From F0422 sp003992255 (GTDB taxonomy: Bacteria; Bacillota; Negativicutes; Veillonellales; Veillonellaceae), in contig NZ_RQVA01000004.1 of NCBI RefSeq assembly GCF_003992255.1, positions 62,001 to 126,000 of the forward strand: a DNA stretch of 64,000 nucleotides, in the 5' to 3' direction. The position numbers and the translations under genes are program-made. This document shows, in pieces, positions 26,431 through 36,228 of the stretch. The notes beneath the pieces are model-generated. The model did not search any database, was not told the DNA's origin, and saw nothing but the letters and a program-made list of their open reading frames with translations. Positions within the stretch are counted from its first letter, which is position 1. Each line of letters begins with the position of its first letter.

Positions 26431-28167
26431 TTAAATGCTATATCCATCTTTCAACAGACGAAGTAATTCTTGTACAGAGGTAGTTACCTCATCAATTTTC
26501 ACCGTGCTTGTAGAACCATCTTTACGAACACGTAATTCAACTTCACCAGATTCGATGGTATTTTTGCTCACTGTGATGCGTACAGGGTAACCGATAAGGT
26601 CGGCATCTTTAAATTTAACACCTGCACGATCTTTACGATCATCCAATAAGACATCAACGCCAGCTTGTTTCATCTCTTTATACAAACGTTCGCTCACTTC
26701 CATTAAGGCCTCATCTTTCGCATTAATTGGAACGATAACAACCTCGAATGGAGCAATCGCTACTGGCCAGATGATACCATTTTCATCATAGCTTTGTTCA
26801 ATAGCAGCCGCCAATGTACGGCCTACACCGATACCATAACAACCCATTTGGAATGGCGTTGGGCGACCACCTTGGTTCAATACTGTGGCATTCATAGATT
26901 CGGAGTACTTCGTACCCAATTTGAACACTTGACCTACCTCGATACCTTTGTCGATGCGAAGTTGACCACCGCATTTAGGGCATGGATCATCAAGAGTAAT
27001 CAAGCGGATTGGTGCCACGATTATGTCATCTACATTGAAATCACGCTTAGGGTTGATATTGATATAATGAGCATCTGCTGTATTAGCACCGCCACATACA
27101 TTATGTAAATTCATCACTGTTTCATCCACTACAATGGCGAACTCTTCTGATTGGGAAAGACCTACAGGGCTAATGAACCCAGCTGTTAATCCTACACGAG
27201 CTAAGTCTTCTGGGGTTGCCATTTCTGGCTCAATGCCACCTTCTACAGCACGTTGTACAGCAATTTCATTCACTTCATGGTCACCGCGAACGATGGCAAG
27301 AATCACTTTACCTTCAATGTTGTAGACTACTGCTTTAATTGTTTTTTTCAATGGCAATTGCAACATATCCGCTACCGCTTGAATTGATTTAGCATCTGGT
27401 GTAGATACTGTTTCCAATTCTTTAACTTCTTCTGCATTCACTTCTAATGCTTTTGGTTGGCCAATTTCAATATTCGCCGCATAATCACATTTCGTACAGT
27501 GGATCACATCTGCCTCACCAGATTCCGCCAAAGCCATGAACTCAAAGCTGCCAGAACCGCCAATAGCACCATTATCTGCTTCTACAGGTTTACACGTTAA
27601 TCCACAACGTTTGAAAATGTTCGTATATGCTTCATACATATCCCAGAAAGATTTGCTCATACCTTCTTCATCGATATCAAAGGAGTAGGCATCCTTCATA
27701 ATAAATTCACGGCTACGCATCAATCCATAGCGTGGACGGCGTTCATCTCGATATTTATTTTGAATTTGATATAAACTCAAAGGTAATTGGCGATAGGAAT
27801 TCACTTCTCCACGCACTAGATTAGTTACCATTTCTTCATGAGTTGGTCCTAGACAATATTCACGGCCATGACGATCAGAAATACGCATCATTTCAGCACC
27901 ATACGCAGCCCAACGACCAGATTCTTCCCATAATTCACTAGGTTGAAGAATTGGCATCATGATTTCTTGGCTGTTAATAGCTGCCATTTCCTCACGGATG
28001 ATTTCATTAATTTTATGAATACTGCGCCATGCTAATGGTAAATAGGTATATAAACCACCAGCTACTTTACGAACAAAGCCAGCGCGCAACATTAATTGTT
28101 GACTAATTACATCAGCATCGGATGGCATTTCACGTAATGTTGGTGCATATAAGCGACTTGCTAACAT
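26431..28167 (-). CDS. proS: prolyl-tRNA synthetase (bacterial type)
   Basis: This 578-aa class II synthetase charges tRNA-Pro. Motif 2 appears in RDERRPRYGLMRSREFIMKD, and motif 3 in GCYGIGVGRTLAA. The insertion between them (about 235-390) is the bacterial editing (INS) domain that clears Ala-tRNA-Pro. The anticodon-binding domain forms the C-terminus. The start has AAAGGAG. It is the last gene of the rpsB cluster. In many Firmicutes polC follows proS, but here polC is 18 kb away in another unit. Confidence 0.97.
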   Translation of the reverse strand: MLASRLYAPTLREMPSDADVISQQLMLRAGFVRKVAGGLYTYLPLAWRSIHKINEIIREEMAAINSQEIMMPILQPSELWEESGRWAAYGAEMMRISDRHGREYCLGPTHEEMVTNLVRGEVNSYRQLPLSLYQIQNKYRDERRPRYGLMRSREFIMKDAYSFDIDEEGMSKSFWDMYEAYTNIFKRCGLTCKPVEADNGAIGGSGSFEFMALAESGEADVIHCTKCDYAANIEIGQPKALEVNAEEVKELETVSTPDAKSIQAVADMLQLPLKKTIKAVVYNIEGKVILAIVRGDHEVNEIAVQRAVEGGIEPEMATPEDLARVGLTAGFISPVGLSQSEEFAIVVDETVMNLHNVCGGANTADAHYININPKRDFNVDDIIVAPIRLITLDDPCPKCGGQLRIDKGIEVGQVFKLGTKYSESMNATVLNQGGRPTPFQMGCYGIGVGRTLAAAIEQSYDENGIIWPVAIAPFEVVIVPINAKDEALMEVSERLYKEMKQAGVDVLLDDRKDRAGVKFKDADLIGYPVRITVSKNTIESGEVELRVRKDGSTSTVKIDEVTTSVQELLRLLKDGYSI

Positions 28168-28186
28168 AACATACTCCTTTATATTT

Positions 28187-29263
28187 CTACTTTTCTTCTA
28201 ACGTTAAAAGATATTGATCGATTTCAGCAAACAAGGTATCTACTAATTCTTGTTCAGGTACAGTTTTTAGTACTTTTCCTTTTCGGAAAATGATACCTTG
28301 TCCATTCCCACCAGCAATACCAAAATCTGCTTCTCGTGCCTCTCCTGGACCGTTAACGACACAACCCATAACAGCCACACGGATTGGTGCTTTGATAGAT
28401 TTCAATCGCTCTTCCACAATATCTGCCATATTAAATAGGTTCACTTGGCATCGTCCACAAGTAGGACAAGATATCATCATAGCACCAAAGGTACGAAGTT
28501 CCAAAGAGCTTAAAATAGTTTTGGCTACTTCTACCTCATGGATCGGATCTCCAGTTAGAGATACACGGATTGTATCACCAATACCATCTGCTAACAGCGT
28601 TCCAATACCAATAGAAGACTTAATAGTACCTTGTTTAATAGTCCCTGCTTCTGTGACACCTAAATGCAATGGATATGGTATTTTACTAGATAGTTTACGA
28701 TACGCCTCAATCATTAAAGGCACATCTGTAGCTTTAATGGAAACTTTCATTTGATCGTACTCTAAAGATTCCAGAATGCGAATGTGTTCCAAAGCGGTCT
28801 CTACCATACCATCAGCTGTAGGATGCCCTCCGTGAGCCTCTAATACATGTTGTGGTAAGGACCCCGCATTGACACCAATTCTGATAGGAATCAATTTAGG
28901 TTTAGCTTTTTCTACGACTTTTACCACATTATCGATACTACCTATATTACCTGGGTTTATGCGAAGCCCATCAATCCCACTGTCAATAGCTTGTAACGCT
29001 AAGCGATAGTCAAAATGGATATCTGCAATCAAAGGGATCATAGCGCGCTCTTTAATATCTTTAATAGCTTTGGCTGCCGCCATATCAGGAACGGCTAGAC
29101 GAACTAATTCACATCCTGCTGTAGCAAGTCGATTAATTTCTTCAATAGATTGCTCTACTTTTACAGGGTTCGTGGTAATCATAGATTGAATGCTGACTGG
29201 TGCATGATTTCCAATATGTACGGTACCCACTTGAATGCCTTTTGTTGGTTTACGTTCTATCAT
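28187..29263 (-). CDS. ispG: 4-hydroxy-3-methylbut-2-enyl diphosphate synthase IspG (GcpE)
   Basis: This 358-aa [4Fe-4S] enzyme of the MEP pathway converts MEcPP to HMBPP. The N-terminal TIM barrel is followed by the cluster domain with CPTCGRC and MGCVVNGPGEA, which provide the three cysteines and one Glu. It works in the same pathway as Dxr encoded just upstream. GAGGTATAC is the ribosome binding site. It follows rseP by 9 bp, an arrangement shared with other Firmicutes. Confidence 0.97.
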   Translation of the reverse strand: MIERKPTKGIQVGTVHIGNHAPVSIQSMITTNPVKVEQSIEEINRLATAGCELVRLAVPDMAAAKAIKDIKERAMIPLIADIHFDYRLALQAIDSGIDGLRINPGNIGSIDNVVKVVEKAKPKLIPIRIGVNAGSLPQHVLEAHGGHPTADGMVETALEHIRILESLEYDQMKVSIKATDVPLMIEAYRKLSSKIPYPLHLGVTEAGTIKQGTIKSSIGIGTLLADGIGDTIRVSLTGDPIHEVEVAKTILSSLELRTFGAMMISCPTCGRCQVNLFNMADIVEERLKSIKAPIRVAVMGCVVNGPGEAREADFGIAGGNGQGIIFRKGKVLKTVPEQELVDTLFAEIDQYLLTLEEK

Positions 29264-29272
29264 AGTATACCT

Positions 29273-30292
29273 CTAAAATAATCGTAGAATATCTTGGAAT
29301 GTAGAATATACAAACACTAATAATAATAACCCTACACCAGTCATTTGGATGTATTGTAACGCTTTTTCTGGCAACTTACGACCCGTAATACCTTCTAGGA
29401 TTAACAATACTAAATGTCCACCATCCAATACTGGAATTGGCAATAGATTGATAACACCTAGATTTAAACTTAGTAAAGCCGTAAATAAGAGCAAACTAAT
29501 AAAACCATGTTGAGCCACTTGACCAGCCATTTGTGCAACCCCGATTGGACCCGCAACATCACCTTTACTATGACCTGTTACAATATTCCATAATCCTTGT
29601 AACATTTCCATAATGGTAGACCCTGTATGTGTCACAGCATATACGGCGGATTCACCTATACCGTACTGTTTTACATCCATTACTGGATTAATACCAATCA
29701 CAGCTCTATCTCCAGATTCACGAGGAATCACTGTAGTAGAAATGATTTCACCTTTTCTATCAAGTGTAACAGATACTACATGATTACTATGACCTTGCAA
29801 AGACTGGCTTATATCTTTCCACTCTTGAATAGACTGTCCATTAATAGTTAAAATTTTATCACCTTGTTGGATACCAGCCTCTGCCGCTGGGTTTCCAGCA
29901 AAAGTATCGCCAATCACTGGCTCATGCGACGGCACTGTTGTTCCATGAAAAGCAAAGATACAAAAATAGATAACAATAGCTAACAAAAAATTAAATGTAG
30001 CACCAGCAGCAATAACTATGAATCGTTGCCATACCGGTTTGTTATTAAATCCTCGTTCTCCCACATCTTCAGATGGATCCATACCTGCAATTTTATTGAA
30101 TCCACCTAGAGGTAACAGGCGGATCGAATACAATGTCTCGCCTTTTTGTTTTTGAATTACATTGGGACCAATACCGATGGCAAATTCATCTACACGCATG
30201 CCACAGGCTTTGGCTGTTAGAAAGTGTCCTAATTCATGAATCATAACAATAACACCGAATACGAAGACAGCTCCTAATATAGTAATTAACAT
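29273..30292 (-). CDS. rseP: site-2 intramembrane zinc metalloprotease RseP
   Basis: This 339-aa membrane protease has the zinc motif HELGH in the first transmembrane helix (about residues 1-30), a PDZ domain (about 115-190) with the GI-x-x-GDKI loop, and a second catalytic site NLLPIPVLDGGH (LDG motif) between C-terminal helices. It cleaves membrane-bound regulators or signal peptides inside the bilayer; the substrate here is unknown. The start overlaps the dxr stop by seven bases, and its AAGGAG lies within dxr. Confidence 0.95.
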   Translation of the reverse strand: MLITILGAVFVFGVIVMIHELGHFLTAKACGMRVDEFAIGIGPNVIQKQKGETLYSIRLLPLGGFNKIAGMDPSEDVGERGFNNKPVWQRFIVIAAGATFNFLLAIVIYFCIFAFHGTTVPSHEPVIGDTFAGNPAAEAGIQQGDKILTINGQSIQEWKDISQSLQGHSNHVVSVTLDRKGEIISTTVIPRESGDRAVIGINPVMDVKQYGIGESAVYAVTHTGSTIMEMLQGLWNIVTGHSKGDVAGPIGVAQMAGQVAQHGFISLLLFTALLSLNLGVINLLPIPVLDGGHLVLLILEGITGRKLPEKALQYIQMTGVGLLLLVFVYSTFQDILRLF

Positions 30293-31446
30293 GCACTTCT
30301 CCTTTGTATTTCTTTCGTAGCTTCTAATCTAGCCCATGCATCCATAGAGAGTACATCTTCAATCGATGTAGGTACACTATTATTCATACGACTAAGAACA
30401 GTAGAAACTATCTCATATATATGTCCATAGGTAATCTTTCCATCCAGCAATGCATACACAGCCATTTCATTAGCTGCATTGAATACAGCTGGTGCATAAC
30501 CGCCTTCTTTCCCTACTGTGAAAGCCAATCGAAGAGCTGGAAAATCATCCCAACGAGGTGCCATAAACTGGAGGTCCAATCCCTTGGTAAACTCTAAATG
30601 TTCCATTTGTAATGGATACCGTTTTGGGTAGGTCATTGCGTATTGAATCGGTTCTCGCATATCTGGATTCCCTAATTGTGCCAATATAGCTCCATCTTTC
30701 ATTTGAATCATAGAATGCACAATACTTTGTGGATGTACCACGACATCAATACGATCATAATCGAAGTTAAATAACCAATGCGCTTCAATGACTTCTAACC
30801 CTTTATTAAATAGAGTGGCAGAATCAATCGTAATCTTACTTCCCATATTCCAAGTTGGATGAGCTAAACAATCCTTGGCTGTGGCTCCATAGAGATCTTC
30901 CGATTTCCAATTACGTAAAGCGCCACCTGAGGCTGTGACAATTAATTTCTCAACATTATTTCTATCTTGTCCTTCTAAACATTGAAAAATCGCACTATGC
31001 TCACTATCAATAGGTAGTATAGAAACACCGTATTGTTCGGCTGCTTCTGTAATTAAAGAGCCACAAGCTACTAACGTTTCTTTATTGGCAAGTCCAATTG
31101 TCTTCTTTGCTCGAATCGCAGCCATTGTGGGTTCAATACCTGCTGCCCCTACAACGGCAGTCACTACCATCGTTGCTTCTGGCAAAGTAGCGGCTATAGA
31201 CAAAGCTTCTTTACCACTGACAATTTCTGTAGCTCCTTTATAGCGTTCTTTCAATATAGCATAGGCTTGTTCATCTACAACACCAGCTATAGTCGGCTGA
31301 AACTCTGCAATTTGCTTTTCCAATAAATCAATATTGCGATGCGTGACTAAAGCAACTACTTTAAATTGATCTGGATGTTGACGAACTACATCTAAGGTTT
31401 GTGTTCCAATAGAACCCGTAGAGCCCAAGATACTAATCGCTTTCAT
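30286..31446 (-). CDS. dxr: 1-deoxy-D-xylulose 5-phosphate reductoisomerase
   Basis: This 386-aa enzyme uses NADPH to convert DXP to MEP, the committed step of the MEP isoprenoid pathway. The nucleotide-binding motif GSTGSIGTQTLDV is at the N-terminus. The metal and substrate site appears in LPIDSEHSAI and GLEVIEAHWLF, followed by the PQSIVHSMI segment. Its place between cdsA and rseP is the canonical Firmicutes order. GGGAGG is the ribosome binding site. Confidence 0.97.
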   Translation of the reverse strand: MKAISILGSTGSIGTQTLDVVRQHPDQFKVVALVTHRNIDLLEKQIAEFQPTIAGVVDEQAYAILKERYKGATEIVSGKEALSIAATLPEATMVVTAVVGAAGIEPTMAAIRAKKTIGLANKETLVACGSLITEAAEQYGVSILPIDSEHSAIFQCLEGQDRNNVEKLIVTASGGALRNWKSEDLYGATAKDCLAHPTWNMGSKITIDSATLFNKGLEVIEAHWLFNFDYDRIDVVVHPQSIVHSMIQMKDGAILAQLGNPDMREPIQYAMTYPKRYPLQMEHLEFTKGLDLQFMAPRWDDFPALRLAFTVGKEGGYAPAVFNAANEMAVYALLDGKITYGHIYEIVSTVLSRMNNSVPTSIEDVLSMDAWARLEATKEIQRRSAC

Positions 31447-31470
31447 ATAAGCCTCCCTAAGAGCTAATCA

Positions 31471-32289
31471 TTACAGCATAAGAATATATGCCAATACTAA
31501 TGGTGTCGCAAATAATACACTGTCGAATCGGTCCAATACACCACCATGACCTGGCAAGACACTGCCAGAATCTTTTTTATTGGCCAATCGTTTCAACTTA
31601 GATTCAAATAAGTCGCCTAGTGGAGCCATAATACCTACAATAATACCGATACCAGTACCTATTGTGGTAGGTAATCCTAGACATATAGATCCAATCCATC
31701 CTGTAAGAACACAGCCGATAAATCCGCCGATAAATCCTTCTAAGGTTTTATTAGGACTAATATCCGGCACTATACGTCTAGAGCCCCATTTCTTGCCTAC
31801 AAAATATGCAAATGTATCACTCGCCCATATAGATAATAAAAGCAACCAAATAACAGACTCTCCAAATGAAGACTGTCCTGCATAATATGTAGTATTCTTA
31901 TATATTTGAGTATCACGAATCGCCATCAATGCCACGAAACCACTGGTCACATAGAGAATTCCACTCACCGTAGCACATATAGATTGTATACTTACTTTAG
32001 AATTACCAAATGTATAGAAAACTCCCAAACCTAATATAATTCCAATGGCAAAGAATAATGCCAGTGCATATTGGCCAAATAGTAATGATCCGCACACTAA
32101 AACTACATATATGAGCCCCCATATAGGTAAGACTTTAACTTTCATATGTCTACACAAAGACCCAAATTCTACCCAACCTATGAATGCCAAAATAGACATC
32201 ATCAAATTGAAGATAAACCCTCCATATGAAATGGCTATTGCCAATACTACAATACCTATCAAGGCTGTTATAAGGCGAGTTTTTAACAT
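31471..32289 (-). CDS. cdsA: phosphatidate cytidylyltransferase CdsA
   Basis: This 272-aa integral membrane enzyme makes CDP-diacylglycerol from phosphatidate and CTP. About eight hydrophobic helices are visible. The C-terminal CDP-alcohol signature is present as GDLFESKLKR followed by PGHGGVLDRFDS, and SDTFAYFVGKKWG precedes it. GAGGAGAAA precedes the ATG; uppS ends one base upstream. Confidence 0.95.
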   Translation of the reverse strand: MLKTRLITALIGIVVLAIAISYGGFIFNLMMSILAFIGWVEFGSLCRHMKVKVLPIWGLIYVVLVCGSLLFGQYALALFFAIGIILGLGVFYTFGNSKVSIQSICATVSGILYVTSGFVALMAIRDTQIYKNTTYYAGQSSFGESVIWLLLLSIWASDTFAYFVGKKWGSRRIVPDISPNKTLEGFIGGFIGCVLTGWIGSICLGLPTTIGTGIGIIVGIMAPLGDLFESKLKRLANKKDSGSVLPGHGGVLDRFDSVLFATPLVLAYILML

Positions 32290-32290
32290 A

Positions 32291-33058
32291 TTATTTCTCC
32301 TCTTTTAAACCACCAAATCTACGCTCCCTTTGTTGGTATGCATAGATAGCTTCTTCCAACACTGCCGGGGTAAAGTCTGGCCAATGTAATGGGGTAAACC
32401 AAAATTCCGCATATGCCAACTGCCATAATAGAAAATTACTAATGCGTGCATCATTGCTTGGCCGAATTAATAGGTCTACACGATCAAATTCTTGTGTATC
32501 TAAATAAGAAGAAATCAATACTTCATTAATATCATCTTCACTGAGTTTACCTTTAGCAATATCCTGAGTGATACGCTTCATCGCTCTTGTGAGCTCATCT
32601 CTTCCCCCATAGTTAATAGCTAGTTGCAAGGTAATCCCTTTATTATTTGCAGTTAATGCTTCTGATTCATGAATGATGTCTTGCAATTCAGAAGAAAGCT
32701 TTGAAATATCCCCAATAAATCGAATTCTAACTCCTTCGGCATGCATTCTCTTAACATTAGATAGTAAATATTCTTTTATAAGTGCCATTAATAGGCTAAC
32801 TTCTTCTTCTGGTCGCTTCCAGTTTTCAGTAGAAAACCCATATACCGTTAAGGCTTTTACCCCAAAGCCTTGTGCAGCTTTTACTATATCCTTAAGGACT
32901 TCAGCTCCTGCTCGATGGCCCATACTGCGCGGCATACCACGTCGTTTTGCCCAACGCCCATTTCCATCCATAATAATGGCAATATGATTAGGAATATTTG
33001 TAGGATCGATAGTCTGGGGCTCTTTATGTTTAGTTTTCTTCCATAAGTTTTTTAGCAT
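32291..33058 (-). CDS. uppS: isoprenyl (undecaprenyl) diphosphate synthase
   Basis: This 255-aa cis-prenyltransferase builds the C55 lipid carrier for peptidoglycan. The catalytic IIMDGNGRWAKRRG with its Asp is near residue 33, followed by GHRAG and the C-terminal LLIRPSNDARISNFLLWQ, which binds the pyrophosphate. The ATG at 33058 is supported by GAGGT at good spacing; the longer frame extends into the upstream 90-aa gene, which overlaps this start by 29 bases. It uses isopentenyl diphosphate made through Dxr and IspG in the same operon. Confidence 0.96.
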   Translation of the reverse strand: MLKNLWKKTKHKEPQTIDPTNIPNHIAIIMDGNGRWAKRRGMPRSMGHRAGAEVLKDIVKAAQGFGVKALTVYGFSTENWKRPEEEVSLLMALIKEYLLSNVKRMHAEGVRIRFIGDISKLSSELQDIIHESEALTANNKGITLQLAINYGGRDELTRAMKRITQDIAKGKLSEDDINEVLISSYLDTQEFDRVDLLIRPSNDARISNFLLWQLAYAEFWFTPLHWPDFTPAVLEEAIYAYQQRERRFGGLKEEK

Positions 33059-33302
33059 ACTGTACCTCATTCGACTGCACCACATACGACTTTGCCACAT
33101 GACTGGCTACCATAGGATGAAAGAGAACAATCTCCCATATACCATCCAATACTATGACTCGGCCTACATAACATTCTTCGGAAGAAACGGAAAAGAATCG
33201 ATTATAGTTCTTTTCTATTTTTGTAGTAAAAGGGATAGAGGCAGCCTGCAAAAGAGACTGTGCAAGCTGCCATGGAAATCCCAAAATTGATGTATGTTCC
33301 AT
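33030..33302 (-). CDS. hypothetical 90-aa protein between frr and uppS
   Basis: I do not recognise this 90-aa protein. It begins one base inside the frr stop (TAATG) with little ribosome binding site of its own and overlaps the uppS start by 29 bases, so it would be translated by coupling. It has one moderately hydrophobic stretch (about 48-65) and no cysteine cluster beyond a single Cys. The tight packing in an otherwise standard operon supports a real gene, possibly lineage-specific. Confidence 0.6.
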   Translation of the reverse strand: MEHTSILGFPWQLAQSLLQAASIPFTTKIEKNYNRFFSVSSEECYVGRVIVLDGIWEIVLFHPMVASHVAKSYVVQSNEVQYAKKLMEEN

Positions 33303-33862
33303 TATACAGACATAACATCCTTTTCTTTTGTATCACGAAGTTCATCAATTACTTTGATTTTTTTATCAGTCAATTTTTGAACTTGCTCTTGTCCATCTTT
33401 TGACACGTCTTCAGTAATTGTTTTCGCTTTTTCTTCTTTTTTAATTGCATCATTAGCATCACGACGAATATTGCGGATTGCAACTTTTGCATCTTCTGCT
33501 TTTTTGCTTACTACTTTTACTAATTCTTTACGACGCTCTTCCGTTAATTGTGGAATTGCTAAGCGAATAGAATCACCATCGTTATTAGGGTTTAATCCTA
33601 AATCAGATGTCAAAATTGCTTTTTCAATTGCACCAATCATAGTTTTATCCCATGGTGCAATTAAAATCATACGTGGATCTGGAGCAGACACATTAGCAAC
33701 TTGATTAACAGGAGTAGGAGCTCCGTAATAATCTACCATCACAGAATCCAACAAGGATGTGTGAGCACGACCTGTACGTATATTAGCAAATTCATGCTTT
33801 AAAGCTTCAATTGTTTTATCCATACGCGCTTCTTCGCGAGTAATAATCTCTTTAATTTCCAT
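33302..33862 (-). CDS. frr: ribosome recycling factor
   Basis: At 186 aa it has the normal RRF length. It splits post-termination ribosomes with EF-G. Helical-bundle signatures include RTGRAHTSLLD, APDPRMILIAPWDK and RLAIPQLTEERRKEL. The ATG at 33862 follows AAAGGTGA at good spacing; a GTG three codons earlier overlaps that site and is rejected. It lies 12 bp after pyrH. Confidence 0.97.
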   Translation of the reverse strand: MEIKEIITREEARMDKTIEALKHEFANIRTGRAHTSLLDSVMVDYYGAPTPVNQVANVSAPDPRMILIAPWDKTMIGAIEKAILTSDLGLNPNNDGDSIRLAIPQLTEERRKELVKVVSKKAEDAKVAIRNIRRDANDAIKKEEKAKTITEDVSKDGQEQVQKLTDKKIKVIDELRDTKEKDVMSV

Positions 33863-33874
33863 TAGTATCACCTT

Positions 33875-34594
33875 TTATTTTACGATAGTACCGATAGCTT
33901 CTCCTTTAGCAGCACGTGTAATATTGCCAGGAATATCCATACTAAACACAACGATTGGAATATTATTATCTTTACATAACGTAGTAGACGTAGAATCCAT
34001 GACTTTCAACTCTTTACTAATCACATCCATATACGTTAATTCATCAAATTTCACTGCATTAGGGTTTGTTTTTGGATCAGAGTCATATACACCATCAGCA
34101 AATTTTTTCGCCATTAAAATTGCATCAGCTTCAATTTCTGCAGCCCGTAAAGCGGCTGTTGTATCTGTAGAGAAATACGGATTGCCTGTACCTGCAGCAA
34201 AGATCACAATACGACCTTTTTCTAAATGACGAATAGCACGACGACGAATATATGGTTCAGCTACTTCTTGCATTTCAATCGCAGTTTGAACGCGTGTCGC
34301 TACACCTGCATTTTCAAGAGCGTCTTGTAATGCAATTGCATTCATTACTGTGGCAATCATCCCCATATAATCTGCAGAAGCTCGGTCCATACCTTTAGCA
34401 CTGCCAGATAGGCCACGCCAAATATTACCACCACCTACAACGATTGCAATTTCAATACCACTTTCTTTGGACAGTTCTGCAATTTCTTGTGCCAATGGTT
34501 CTACTACTTGTGGATTGATACCAAACCCTTGATCTCCTGCTAAAGCTTCACCACTTAGTTTTAATACGATACGTTTGAATTTACGTTCACTCAT
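33875..34594 (-). CDS. pyrH: UMP kinase
   Basis: This 239-aa amino-acid-kinase-fold enzyme phosphorylates UMP to UDP. KLSGEALAG is the phosphate loop, with the GGGNIWRG and AAGTGNPYFSTDT segments. Bacterial PyrH is hexameric and controlled by GTP and UTP. AAGGAG precedes the ATG. The strong terminator between tsf and pyrH suggests that pyrH depends on read-through or an unseen promoter. Confidence 0.97.
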   Translation of the reverse strand: MSERKFKRIVLKLSGEALAGDQGFGINPQVVEPLAQEIAELSKESGIEIAIVVGGGNIWRGLSGSAKGMDRASADYMGMIATVMNAIALQDALENAGVATRVQTAIEMQEVAEPYIRRRAIRHLEKGRIVIFAAGTGNPYFSTDTTAALRAAEIEADAILMAKKFADGVYDSDPKTNPNAVKFDELTYMDVISKELKVMDSTSTTLCKDNNIPIVVFSMDIPGNITRAAKGEAIGTIVK

Positions 34595-34633
34595 GACCTT
34601 CTCCTTATGACGCTTCTAACAAATAATTCAAAA

Positions 34634-34662
34634 ATAAGAGAACACTCGCGGTGTTCTCTTAT
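34634..34662 (-). terminator. terminator after tsf, before pyrH
   Basis: Perfect 12-bp stem (34634-34645 and 34651-34662), 5-nt loop and a T5 run on the minus strand. It probably limits transcription from rpsB-tsf into the downstream genes. Confidence 0.85.
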
Positions 34663-34670
34663 CTCCGTAC

Positions 34671-35354
34671 TTATTTACCTACAGTAGCCATAACTTCTGC
34701 AACGAAATCGTCTTGTTTCTTTTCGATACCTTCGCCTAAAGCATAGCGAACATAACGACGTACGTTAATGTTTTCACCGATTTTAGCGATTGCTTCATTA
34801 ATCATAGCTTGTACAGTTTTTTCACCGTCTTTAATGAAAACTTGTTCTAATAGGCAGTTTTCTTTATAGAATTTTTCAACGCGACCAGCCACCATTTTTT
34901 CAAGAACTGCTTCTGGTTTTGGTTTACGGCCAGCTTTTACATCTTCTTCAGCTTCTACTTTAGCTTGTTCCATCAATACTGTTTTTTCGTGTTCGATTAC
35001 GTCAGCTGGAACGTCTTCACGTTTTAAGTATGTTGGATTAGCAGCTGCGATTTGCATAGCAACATCTTTGCAAAGAGCTTGGAAGTCATCAGTTTTAGCA
35101 ACGAAGTCTGTTTCACAGTTAACTTCTACTAATACACCGATACGTCCGCCGCCATGAATGTAAGATGCAACAACACCTTCTGCCGCAATACGACCAGCTT
35201 TCTTAGCTGCCGCTGCTAAACCTTTTTCACGAAGGAAGTCTACTGCTTTTTGGATATCGCCATCAACTTCTACCAATGCTTTTTTTGCATCCATCATACC
35301 TGCGCCAGTCATGTCGCGTAATTCTTTTACTAAAGCTGCTGTAATTTGAGCCAT
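34671..35354 (-). CDS. tsf: elongation factor Ts
   Basis: This 227-aa nucleotide exchange factor for EF-Tu is of the short type found in many Clostridia-like lineages (E. coli is 282 aa). The N-terminal UBA-like domain contains LRDMTGAGMMDAKKAL, and the core has VEVNCETDFVA, which contacts EF-Tu. TAGGAGG precedes the ATG. rpsB lies 122 bp upstream. Confidence 0.97.
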   Translation of the reverse strand: MAQITAALVKELRDMTGAGMMDAKKALVEVDGDIQKAVDFLREKGLAAAAKKAGRIAAEGVVASYIHGGGRIGVLVEVNCETDFVAKTDDFQALCKDVAMQIAAANPTYLKREDVPADVIEHEKTVLMEQAKVEAEEDVKAGRKPKPEAVLEKMVAGRVEKFYKENCLLEQVFIKDGEKTVQAMINEAIAKIGENINVRRYVRYALGEGIEKKQDDFVAEVMATVGK

Positions 35355-35476
35355 GATTTTTCCTCCTACAGATAATTAAGGTAAGACCTTAGTCTTACCT
35401 TAATTTTACACCGTTATTACTTATTTATCAATTAAGACTATGTCTATTTATATTGTTAAATAATGATCTAAGACAA

Positions 35477-36202
35477 TTATGCTTCTTCAGAAGCGCTTTC
35501 TGTACCGAATGCGTCTTGTTCACCTTGGCGACCTTCTAATACAGCGTCAGCCATTTTACCAGCTAATAATTTAACTGCACGAATTGCATCATCATTTGCT
35601 GGAATTGGGAAATCAACTTCGTCAGGATCACAGTTAGTATCTACTGTTGCAACAACAGGAATACCTAGTTTTTTAGCTTCTGCGATAGCAATTTTTTCTT
35701 TTTTAGGGTCAACCACGAAAAGAGCACCTGGCATATTAGGCATATCTTTGATACCGCCAAGATATTTTTCCAATTTTTCCCACTCATGACGAAGACGAAT
35801 TACTTCTTTTTTAGGAAGAACTTCGAAAGTTCCATCTTCAGCCATTTTTTCTAATTGTTTTAAACGTTTAATACGAGCTTCGATAGTTTTGAAGTTAGTC
35901 AACATACCGCCCAACCAACGTTCGTTAACGAAGAACATATTAGCACGAAGAGCTTCTTCTTTAATAGCTTCTTGAGCTTGTTTTTTAGTACCTACGAAAA
36001 GGATTGTTTTACCTTCTTGAGCTACACTGCGTAAGAAGTCATATGCTTCTTCAACTTTTTTCACAGTTTTTTGTAGGTCAATGATATAAATACCATTGCG
36101 CTCAGTGAAGATGAATTTAGCCATTTTAGGATTCCATCTTCTTGTTTGATGTCCGAAATGAACACCTGCTTCTAATAATTGTTTTAATGATACTACTGCC
36201 AT
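35477..36202 (-). CDS. rpsB: 30S ribosomal protein S2
   Basis: This 241-aa protein shows S2 signatures LLEAGVHFGHQTRRWNPKM, ERNGIYIIDLQKT and the C-terminal VDTNCDPDEVDFPIPANDD. The ATG at 36202 follows AGGAGGTG at ideal spacing; a longer frame to 36298 covers the structured leader and is rejected. It heads the rpsB-tsf unit. Confidence 0.98.
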   Translation of the reverse strand: MAVVSLKQLLEAGVHFGHQTRRWNPKMAKFIFTERNGIYIIDLQKTVKKVEEAYDFLRSVAQEGKTILFVGTKKQAQEAIKEEALRANMFFVNERWLGGMLTNFKTIEARIKRLKQLEKMAEDGTFEVLPKKEVIRLRHEWEKLEKYLGGIKDMPNMPGALFVVDPKKEKIAIAEAKKLGIPVVATVDTNCDPDEVDFPIPANDDAIRAVKLLAGKMADAVLEGRQGEQDAFGTESASEEA

Positions 36203-36228
36203 TTTGGCACCTCCTGTTAAAAAACCTC

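Noticed and set aside
28290..28754. Plus-strand ORF of 154 codons inside ispG
   Set aside because: Antisense to a fully conserved IspG with intact motifs.
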